Shown here: piece after piece, positions 40,061-46,098 of the stretch
Layout of the letters: every line of letters begins with the position of its first letter
How positions within the stretch are numbered: position 1 is the first letter of the stretch
Assembly (NCBI GenBank): GCA_964520975.1
Contig: CAZFPA010000012.1
Coordinates: 1-46,098 of the forward strand
DNA length: 46,098 bases
Reading direction: 5' to 3'
Source of the DNA: CAZFPA01 sp964520975
GTDB lineage: Bacteria; Bacillota; Negativicutes; Selenomonadales; Selenomonadaceae
Position numbers and translations under genes: made by a program
The notes under the pieces: model-generated
What the model was told of the DNA's origin: nothing
The model's database searches: none
The model's input: only the letters and a program-made list of their open reading frames with translations

Positions 40061-40085
40061 TTATATATATGTAGAGTTTTTGCCA

Positions 40086-40135
40086 AAAATGGCGGCTGGC
40101 TCTCCCTGGGTGGGGAGGCCAGCCGCCATTTTATT
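40086..40135. terminator. bidirectional terminator between nupC and the regulator gene
   Basis: 15-bp perfect stem AAAATGGCGGCTGGC (40086-40100)/GCCAGCCGCCATTTT (40118-40132) with an inner CTCCC/GGGAG stem; T-runs on both strands. Lies between convergent genes. Confidence 0.93.
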
Positions 40136-40781
40136 TCTCCAGGAGCTGTTCCAGTGCCGCATGCTGCGTGCGGCTGATGCTGATTTTTCCGTGGACCAGG
40201 GAAATGCTGCCCGCCGCCTTCAGCTCGGCCACGCAGCGGTTGACTGTCTTGATGCTGGTGCCGATGGCGTCAGCGATGTCCTGGCGCTTCTTGCGCAGCA
40301 GAAAGGGAATCCTGGCATCGGGCGGGCAGCTGTGTACAAGGTATTCCACCAGGCGCTGGCGCCCGGGGACAAACTTGATGGTACCGTGCTCGTTGGCAGT
40401 CGGGTACATTTTTTCGGCTACGATGCGCGCGGCCAGCAGCGCCATGGCGGTGCTGCTCTGTACCCATTGCAGGAAGGCATCGCTGGTCATGGCCAGGAGA
40501 TCGCAGGTGGTGGCGGCCTCTACAGTAGCGGCATAGTGGGGCTGGCTCGCCAGGATCTCCACTTCGCCGATGAAGCTTGGGGCGCTGAAGTGCGTGAAGC
40601 TGTAGCGGTGTCCGTCCATGAATTCGTTGCTGACCCGCACGGTGCCCTTCAGCAGTACGTAGAGGTGTTTGATCTCGCCGCCCTTGAGCAGGATGGATTC
40701 CCCGGGAGAGAACTTTTTGCGGCAGGTCTGGCGCCGGATTTCATCCGGCATAGCGGCCAGGGCATCCAGAAGTTCATACAT
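40131..40781 (-). CDS. Crp/Fnr-family regulator, YeiL-like
   Basis: 216-residue regulator: N-terminal cyclic-nucleotide-binding-type barrel (about 20-125) with LLKGTVRVSNEFMDGHRYSF and FSAPSFIGEVEILA, and a C-terminal helix-turn-helix (about 160-195, RQDIADAIGTSIKTVNRCVAEL). The barrel resembles E. coli YeiL (FIGEIEL), whose gene also lies beside nucleoside genes. It lacks the cysteine set of FNR, so no iron-sulfur cluster is predicted, and canonical cAMP contacts are not obvious. Placed between nupC and deoD and divergent from deoD, it most likely controls both; matching promoter dyads at 38717 and 40851 are candidates. Start ATG 40781 follows GAGGAGG. Confidence 0.88.
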   Translation of the reverse strand: MYELLDALAAMPDEIRRQTCRKKFSPGESILLKGGEIKHLYVLLKGTVRVSNEFMDGHRYSFTHFSAPSFIGEVEILASQPHYAATVEAATTCDLLAMTSDAFLQWVQSSTAMALLAARIVAEKMYPTANEHGTIKFVPGRQRLVEYLVHSCPPDARIPFLLRKKRQDIADAIGTSIKTVNRCVAELKAAGSISLVHGKISISRTQHAALEQLLEK

Positions 40782-40850
40782 GCGGTTTTGCCTCCTCGAT
40801 TTGGTTTATTTCTTCTATTCTAACGAATCCACAGAGAAAAAACAATAAAA

Positions 40851-40891
40851 AGCCATATGTCCTTTTTTTTCGGCCAGCCGACCGGTACAAT
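40851..40891 (+). promoter_or_regulatory. deoD promoter with putative activator site
   Basis: AGCCATATGTCC (40851-40862; complement GGACATATGGCT), then T-run -35 (40863-40868), 17-bp spacer and -10 TACAAT (40886-40891). Same geometry as the nupC promoter. The site could also control the divergent regulator gene. Confidence 0.5.
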
Positions 40892-40950
40892 AACAAATAG
40901 GATAGAACAGAATAAATATTGTAAAAATTTACACGAAAGAGGGTTTTTTC

Positions 40951-41658
40951 ATGAGTATTCATATTCAGGCTGCACCAGGAGAAATTGCGGATCGCGTATT
41001 GCTGCCGGGAGATCCCCTGCGGGCAAAGTACATCGCGGAGACATTTTTGGAGGATGCGGTCTGCTATAATACCGTGCGCAACGCCTTTGGCTATACCGGG
41101 ACCTATCAGGGCAAGCGCATTTCCATCCAGGGAACGGGCATGGGCATTCCGTCGATTTCCATCTACGTCAATGAACTCATCCGCGACTATGGCGTGAAAA
41201 AGCTTTTCCGCGTCGGAACCTGCGGCGGCATGAATCCGGATGTCCATGTGCGCGATGTCATCATCGCCCAGGGAACGACAACGGATTCCTCCATCATCCT
41301 GAATACCTTCGGTGCTGGCATGTACTACGCACCGCTGGCAGATTTCGAGCTGCTGCGCACGGCCTATGAGGCGGCGAAGGCGCAGGGCATTCCGGTGAAG
41401 GTCGGCAATCTGCTTTCCGAGGATCGTTTCTACAACGATGAAATGGATCGCAAGAAGCTTGTGGACTACGGCGTACTGGCTACGGAGATGGAGGCTGCAG
41501 CGCTCTATATGCTCGCGGCGAAATACCATGTACAGGCCCTGGCTGTGCTGACCGTCAGCAATCATCTGCTGACCGGTGAGGAGACGACGGCGGAGGAGAG
41601 AGAGACCTCCTTCAACGATATGATCCGGGTGGCCCTGGAAGCGGCTGCCCGCGACTAA
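40951..41658 (+). CDS. deoD: purine-nucleoside phosphorylase, DeoD type
   Basis: Phosphorolysis of purine (deoxy)nucleosides to base and (deoxy)ribose 1-phosphate. 235 residues, the hexameric bacterial type. Visible features: the start IQAAPGEIADRVLLPGDPLRA with the phosphate-binding GDP, GTGMGIPSISIYVNEL, FRVGTCGGM, and the ribose-binding TEMEAAALY with the SNHLLTGE loop carrying the catalytic aspartate's place as Asn (SNH rather than SDH). E. coli DeoD has Asp204 in SDHI; this N is worth noting for base preference. Start ATG 40951 follows AAAGAGGG. The NCS2 permease follows after 24 nt. Confidence 0.95.
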   Translation: MSIHIQAAPGEIADRVLLPGDPLRAKYIAETFLEDAVCYNTVRNAFGYTGTYQGKRISIQGTGMGIPSISIYVNELIRDYGVKKLFRVGTCGGMNPDVHVRDVIIAQGTTTDSSIILNTFGAGMYYAPLADFELLRTAYEAAKAQGIPVKVGNLLSEDRFYNDEMDRKKLVDYGVLATEMEAAALYMLAAKYHVQALAVLTVSNHLLTGEETTAEERETSFNDMIRVALEAAARD

Positions 41659-41682
41659 AATTTAAGATCAAAGGAAGGTACT

Positions 41683-42951
41683 ATGTCGTTTATCAATCAT
41701 TGCAAAGAAGCAAAAACAGAAATCATGGCAGGCATCACCGCCTTTTTCGCTGTGTCCTATATCATCATCATCAATCCGATGATTTTGGCTGATGCGGGGA
41801 TTCCCGCTGATCTGAGCGTATTCGCGACGATCTTTATTTCCATCCTGGGCTGCCTGGTCATGGGGCTCTGGGCGGATGCGCCGATCGTGCTCGTGCCGGG
41901 CATGGGCGTCAATGCCTTTTTTACCTATACCGTGGTAGTGAGCATGGGCTTTTCCTGGCAGGGGGCCATCGCGGTATCGCTGGTCTCCGGACTCATTTTC
42001 ATGGGCCTGGCCTGCAGCCGTTGTGCGGCGTTCCTCACGAAGGTCATCCCACCCTCGTTGAAATATGGCATCACCGCGGGAATCGGGCTTTTCCTGGTGG
42101 AAATCGGTCTGGAGAAGGCCGAGCTCATTCGGGCCGGTACGAGCTCCATCATCGAGATGGGATCCTTGCAGAATCCGCACGCGCTGCTGGCGATTTTCGG
42201 GCTCGTGCTGAGCCTGGCCCTCTATCTGCGGGGCGTGGCGGGCAGCTTTTTCATCGCGATTCTCGTGACGAGCGGCATTGCCGCTCTGAGCGGTGTGGAA
42301 GCCGCGGCGCCGGTGCAGATCGAGTTCAGCAAGCTGGCAGAGTATCCCGCGTTGCTCGGGCAGTGTGATTTTTCCAGGCTGCTGAGCCTGAATTTCTGGC
42401 TCGCGGTCTTCTCGATGTCGATGATCCTGGTATTTGAAACCATGGGCATGCTCGAGGGCCTGCTGCCGGACAAGGCGAAGTTCAAGCGCACTTTTTCGGG
42501 CTCCGCGGTCGTCACGGTGTTCTCGAGTCTCATGGGTACCAGCCCGACGGTAGCTGCTGCGGAAAGCGCCGCAGGGATTGCCTGTGGCGGTCGCCGCGGC
42601 ATTGTGGCCATCACGGCTGCCGCGCTGTTTGTCCTCTCGCTCTTCTTTGTGCCGCTCCTCTCCTATGTGCCGCAGGCGGCTATCGCACCGGTCATTATCA
42701 TCACGGGAGCGATGATGATGCAGCAGCTGCAGTATATCGATTTCAATGATTTTTCCGAGTGGTTCCCGGCCTTTCTGCTCGTCGTGCTCATCCCGCTTTC
42801 GGGCAGCATTTCGATCGGCCTGGCCTTTGGCTTTGCGGCCTATCCGCTGCTGAAGCTCTTCGCCGGCCAGGGGCATCGGCTGCATCCTGCAGCCTACGGG
42901 CTCGGCCTGCTCTTCTTCATGGATCTGGTCTTTCAGGCCATAAAGGTTTGA
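41683..42951 (+). CDS. NCS2-family purine permease (AzgA-like)
   Basis: 422-residue membrane protein with about 12-14 hydrophobic segments. AzgA-branch features: ITAFFAVSYIIIINPMILADAG at the start (given in part), PGMGVNAFFTYTVV, FETMGMLEGLLP and GTSPTVAAAESAAGI. This branch imports adenine, guanine or hypoxanthine by proton symport. It is 24 nt after deoD and surely cotranscribed, which fits handling of the free purines released by DeoD. Start ATG 41683 follows AAGGAAGG. Confidence 0.93.
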   Translation: MSFINHCKEAKTEIMAGITAFFAVSYIIIINPMILADAGIPADLSVFATIFISILGCLVMGLWADAPIVLVPGMGVNAFFTYTVVVSMGFSWQGAIAVSLVSGLIFMGLACSRCAAFLTKVIPPSLKYGITAGIGLFLVEIGLEKAELIRAGTSSIIEMGSLQNPHALLAIFGLVLSLALYLRGVAGSFFIAILVTSGIAALSGVEAAAPVQIEFSKLAEYPALLGQCDFSRLLSLNFWLAVFSMSMILVFETMGMLEGLLPDKAKFKRTFSGSAVVTVFSSLMGTSPTVAAAESAAGIACGGRRGIVAITAAALFVLSLFFVPLLSYVPQAAIAPVIIITGAMMMQQLQYIDFNDFSEWFPAFLLVVLIPLSGSISIGLAFGFAAYPLLKLFAGQGHRLHPAAYGLGLLFFMDLVFQAIKV

Positions 42952-42979
42952 GACATTGCAGAAATCTTCTGAATTTCTT

Positions 42980-43008
42980 TTGCGGGGACATGGGAACCCT
43001 GCTACAAT
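42980..43008 (+). promoter_or_regulatory. promoter of the deoB-pdp-cdd operon
   Basis: -35 TTGCGG (42980-42985), 17-bp spacer, -10 TACAAT (43003-43008); no terminator separates it from the NCS2 permease, so read-through is possible. Confidence 0.6.
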
Positions 43009-43056
43009 AGAGATAGGAAATATGGAACACATGTAATTTTTTAGGAGGTCTTGGAT

Positions 43057-44232
43057 ATGAAAACGAAACGCGCGTACATCATTGTTCTGGACAGCTTTGG
43101 CATCGGGGCGCAGCCGGATGCTGCAGAGTTTGGCGATCATGGCTGCAATACGCTGGCCAGCATCGTCCAGTCGGAAAACTATGCGACCCCGCATATGAAA
43201 CAGCTCGGCATCTTCAATATTGACGGTGTGGACTGCGGCGAAAAGGAAGCGGCTCCCATCGGTTCCTTCGGCCGTCTTACCGAGCTTTCACGGGGCAAGG
43301 ATACGACCATCGGCCATTGGGAGATTGCGGGCATCGTCTCGGAAAAACCGCTGCCAACCTATCCCGATGGCTTCCCGCCGGAGGTCATTGCGAAGCTGGA
43401 AAAGGCCTTTGGCCGCAAAATCCTCTGCAATAAGCCGTATTCCGGCACGCAGGTCATCCACGACTACGGGCAGGAGCATCAGGATACAGGTGCGCTCATC
43501 GTCTATACCTCGGCGGACAGCGTACTGCAGATTGCCGCTCATGAGGAGCTCGTATCCCCGGAACAGCTTTATGGCTACTGCCGTCAGGCCCGTGAGATCA
43601 TGTGCGGGGAGCACTCTGTCGGCCGCATCATCGCGCGGCCGTTCATCGGCAGCTACCCGAACTATCAGCGGACGCCGCGCCGCCATGATTTTTCGATGGA
43701 GCCGCCGGCCGAGACCATGCTCGACGCGATGCAGAAGCAGGGCCTCGCAACCATCGGCGTGGGCAAGATCTCGGATATCTTTGCCGGCCGGGGGATCAGC
43801 CGCCATCTCGGCATCAATCAGGACAATGAGGATGGCATGCGCAAGGCCATCGCTACGCTGGATGAAGATTTCACCGGCCTTTGCTTCGTGAACCTTGTGG
43901 ATTTTGATATGCAGTACGGCCATCGCCGTGATGTCGATGGCTATGCGCAGGCCGCAACGGTATTTGACCGCCAGCTCGACGAGTTCATGGCGAAGATGCA
44001 GGAGGGCGATGTGCTCTTCATTACAGCGGATCATGGCTGTGACCCGCGGGCCGCGGGGACGGATCATACAAGGGAATACACGCCGCTGCTCGTCTGGGGA
44101 AAAGGCATCCGCGCGGGCGTGAACCTTGGTACCCATCCGACCTTTGCAGATATTGCGGCGACCATTACGGATATGTTTGATGTAAAGCTGGCGACGAAGG
44201 GAACAAGCTTCCTGAAGGAAATCGCCAAATAA
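43057..44232 (+). CDS. deoB: phosphopentomutase DeoB
   Basis: Interconverts (deoxy)ribose 1-phosphate and 5-phosphate, linking nucleoside cleavage to pentose metabolism. 391 residues of the alkaline-phosphatase superfamily. Metal ligands are visible in IIVLDSFGIGAQPDA, GKDTTIGHWE (nucleophilic Thr) and FITADHGCDP. Length is normal. The frame opens at TTG 43051, but AGGAGG (43043-43048) is spaced for ATG 43057. First gene of deoB-pdp-cdd; no deoC (deoxyribose-phosphate aldolase) is in the window. Confidence 0.95.
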   Translation: MKTKRAYIIVLDSFGIGAQPDAAEFGDHGCNTLASIVQSENYATPHMKQLGIFNIDGVDCGEKEAAPIGSFGRLTELSRGKDTTIGHWEIAGIVSEKPLPTYPDGFPPEVIAKLEKAFGRKILCNKPYSGTQVIHDYGQEHQDTGALIVYTSADSVLQIAAHEELVSPEQLYGYCRQAREIMCGEHSVGRIIARPFIGSYPNYQRTPRRHDFSMEPPAETMLDAMQKQGLATIGVGKISDIFAGRGISRHLGINQDNEDGMRKAIATLDEDFTGLCFVNLVDFDMQYGHRRDVDGYAQAATVFDRQLDEFMAKMQEGDVLFITADHGCDPRAAGTDHTREYTPLLVWGKGIRAGVNLGTHPTFADIAATITDMFDVKLATKGTSFLKEIAK

Positions 44233-44267
44233 AAATATACACAAAATGAGGGGAGTCCAGAACCAAA

Positions 44268-45590
44268 ATGAGAATGTATGATTTGATTATGAAAAAACGC
44301 AATGGCGGGGTGCTGACCGACCAGGAAATCGAGTACATGGTCAATGGCTATGTGAAGGGCGAAATTGCTGACTATCAGATGTCGGCGATGCTCATGTCTA
44401 TCTGGTTCAAGGGAATGAATGACCATGAAATCGGTGAGCTCACGCAGGTCATGGCCCGCTCCGGCGATATGATCGATCTCTCAGGCATCGAGGGCAAAAA
44501 GGTAGATAAGCACAGCACCGGCGGTGTCGGCGACAAGACTACGCTCATCGTGGCTCCGATTGTTGCGGCCTGCGGCGGCAAGGTCGCCAAGATGTCCGGC
44601 CGCGGCCTTGGCCATACAGGCGGCACCGTGGATAAGCTCGAGGCTATCCCGGGCTTCCGCACGGAACTTGACCGCAAGGAATTCTTCGGTATCGTGAACA
44701 AGATCGGTCTGAGCCTCATCGGCCAGTCGGGCAACCTCGCCCCGGCGGATAAGAAGCTCTATGCTTTGCGCGACGTAACAGCTACGGTCGACAGCATTCC
44801 GCTCATCGCCTCCTCCATCATGAGCAAGAAGATCGCTGCCGGCAGTGACTGCATCCTGCTCGATGTCAAGACGGGCAGCGGCGCGTTCATGAAGACGCTG
44901 GATGACTCCATCGCGCTCGCCCGTCAGATGGTAGCCATCGGCGCGCATGCAGGCCGCAATACGGTGGCACTCATCACGGATATGGACATTCCGCTCGGCC
45001 ATGCCATCGGCAACTCCCTGGAGGTCATTGAATCGGTGGAGACCCTCAAGGGACATGGTCCTTCAGATCTCACCGAGGTCTGCCTGCAGCTGGCGGCCAA
45101 CATGCTGTTCCTGGTCGGAAAGGGAAGCATCGAAGAATGCCGCGCCATGGCAGAGAAGGCCATTCAGGATGGCTCGGCCTTTGAGAAATTCGCGGCGATG
45201 GTTGAGGCCCAGGGCGGCGACAGCTCCGTACTGCGCGATACGGCCAAGTTCGCAAAGGCTCCGTTCAGCCAGGAGGTACTCGCTCCGGCAGACGGCTATA
45301 TCGTGAAGATGAATGCGGAAGAATGTGGCGTGACCTCGGTGGTGCTCGGCGCCGGTCGCGAGACAAAGGAGTCGTCGATTGATTTCTCCGCCGGCATCAT
45401 GATCCACAAGAAATACGGCGAACTGGTGAAAAAGGGTGAAAAAATTGCTACCCTGTACACATCGAAGCAGGAACTTCTGGCTCCGGCAGCGAAAAAATAT
45501 CTCGATGCAATCGTGATCGGCGCTGAACAGCCGGCAGCGATTCCGTTGGTCTTTGCCCGGGTCGAAAAAGACAGAGTCGAGAAGTATTGA
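44268..45590 (+). CDS. pdp: pyrimidine-nucleoside phosphorylase
   Basis: Phosphorolysis of uridine, thymidine and deoxyuridine. 440 residues in the order of the thymidine phosphorylase family: N-terminal helical domain with EIEYMVNGYVKGEIADYQMS, the phosphate-binding signature HSTGGVGDKTTLIVAP, SGRGLGHTGGTVDKLE, DVKTGSGAFMKT and a C-terminal domain. The Lys in VDKHSTGG and sequence in the base-binding region fit the Firmicute Pdp more than E. coli DeoA. It lies 35 nt after deoB with GAGGGGAG upstream. Confidence 0.94.
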   Translation: MRMYDLIMKKRNGGVLTDQEIEYMVNGYVKGEIADYQMSAMLMSIWFKGMNDHEIGELTQVMARSGDMIDLSGIEGKKVDKHSTGGVGDKTTLIVAPIVAACGGKVAKMSGRGLGHTGGTVDKLEAIPGFRTELDRKEFFGIVNKIGLSLIGQSGNLAPADKKLYALRDVTATVDSIPLIASSIMSKKIAAGSDCILLDVKTGSGAFMKTLDDSIALARQMVAIGAHAGRNTVALITDMDIPLGHAIGNSLEVIESVETLKGHGPSDLTEVCLQLAANMLFLVGKGSIEECRAMAEKAIQDGSAFEKFAAMVEAQGGDSSVLRDTAKFAKAPFSQEVLAPADGYIVKMNAEECGVTSVVLGAGRETKESSIDFSAGIMIHKKYGELVKKGEKIATLYTSKQELLAPAAKKYLDAIVIGAEQPAAIPLVFARVEKDRVEKY

Positions 45591-45603
45591 GGAGGATGCA
45601 GCA

Positions 45604-45990
45604 ATGGATGATAAAGCATTAGTCGAAGCAGCAAAAAAAGCCAGAGAGTTTTCCTACAGCCCGTATTCGAAATTTGCGGTGGGCGCGGCCGTTCTGACCA
45701 GGAGCGGTAAGGTCTATGGGGGCTGCAATATCGAAAATGCCTCCTATGGCATCACCAATTGTGCGGAACGCACGGCAATCTTCCGGGCCGTTTCCGAAGG
45801 CGAGCGTGAGATCGTGGCGCTGGCCATCGTCGCGGACAGCAAACGTCCGGTGCCGCCCTGCGGTGCCTGCCGGCAGGTCATTGCAGAGTTCAAGATTCCG
45901 CATATCATCATGGCAAACCTGGATGACCAGATCCAGACAGCGACCTGTGAGGAACTGCTGCCAGGAGCTTTTTCCGACGAGGATATGTAA
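45604..45990 (+). CDS. cdd: cytidine deaminase
   Basis: Deaminates cytidine and deoxycytidine to uridine and deoxyuridine, feeding Pdp. 128 residues, the compact homotetrameric type with three zinc cysteines: TNCAERTAIF (Cys and catalytic Glu) and PPCGACRQV (two Cys). Substrate-binding YGGCNIENASYG is present. The frame extends upstream to 45553 inside pdp; ATG 45604 after GAGGAGG is the start. Last gene of the operon. Confidence 0.96.
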   Translation: MDDKALVEAAKKAREFSYSPYSKFAVGAAVLTRSGKVYGGCNIENASYGITNCAERTAIFRAVSEGEREIVALAIVADSKRPVPPCGACRQVIAEFKIPHIIMANLDDQIQTATCEELLPGAFSDEDM

Positions 45991-46002
45991 TACCGTTTTT
46001 TC

Positions 46003-46028
46003 GAGGAGGTGCGAGCCTCCTCTTTTTT
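46003..46028 (+). terminator. intrinsic terminator of the deoB-pdp-cdd operon
   Basis: Perfect 7-bp stem GAGGAGG/CCTCCTC, 6-nt loop, then TTTTTT. The remaining 70 bp to the window end show no feature. Confidence 0.92.
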
Positions 46029-46098
46029 ATGGGCGAAAACAGGCTAGTACAGCGTGCACGAAATACCTAGTCGAATTACTTGTCTGAATTTCCATCTG

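Noticed and set aside
1..46098. CRISPR arrays, insertion sequences, prophage genes
   Set aside because: No regularly spaced repeats, transposase, integrase or phage structural genes were seen.

Overview
The window looks like a chromosome segment of a motile, strictly anaerobic, moderately GC-rich member of the Negativicutes, most likely Selenomonadaceae (Selenomonas or a close relative). This is inferred from gene style: AGGAGG-type ribosome binding sites with frequent GTG/TTG starts, consensus TTGACA/TATAAT promoters, a Firmicute-type LexA box, a ZTP riboswitch, anaerobic ribonucleotide reductase, and diderm-compatible cell-envelope genes. No species can be fixed from the sequence. There is no rRNA, CRISPR array, insertion sequence or prophage. 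The first ~1 kb is markedly AT-rich and carries a probably frameshifted unknown gene and one tRNA-Ala(CGC); the rest is ordinary high-GC backbone.

Layout. (1) 1.1-11.5 kb: chemotaxis/signalling locus, mcp - cheA - cheW - mcp - cheR - cheB - PAS histidine kinase - stand-alone receiver. (2) 11.6-18 kb: cytosolic asparaginase; a two-gene operon of a radical SAM protein with a C-terminal helix-hairpin-helix and its obligate partner, driven by a promoter with a perfect GAAC-N4-GTTC LexA box in its spacer; convergent arsR-nlpC/P60; an intergenic cluster of DnaA boxes; threonine ammonia-lyase; then three tandem usp genes. (3) 19.3-28.7 kb: sugar locus with a divergent FucI-family isomerase, xylulokinase, ChvE-GguA-GguB ABC transporter, DUF4867 protein and LacI regulator, with matching LacI-type operators in the divergent promoter region. 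(4) 28.8-33.3 kb: two diguanylate cyclases flanking an OFA-family MFS transporter controlled by a ZTP riboswitch. (5) 33.4-36.5 kb: anaerobic ribonucleotide reductase operon in which the catalytic NrdD lacks its glycyl-radical C-terminus, and that domain is encoded as a separate 94-residue ORF between nrdD and nrdG. (6) 36.8-38.6 kb: MscS channel and a GNAT acetyltransferase. (7) 38.9-46.0 kb: nucleoside uptake and salvage, CNT transporter, YeiL-like Crp/Fnr regulator, deoD, NCS2 permease, deoB, pdp and cdd.

How it fits together. The sugar locus imports a monosaccharide, isomerises it to a ketose and phosphorylates it. The nucleoside locus imports nucleosides and purine bases, deaminates cytidine, cleaves nucleosides by phosphorolysis and funnels (deoxy)ribose-1-phosphate through phosphopentomutase. 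The most unusual points are the split anaerobic ribonucleotide reductase, the SOS-type control of the radical SAM pair, and the two DnaA-box clusters about 20 kb apart.
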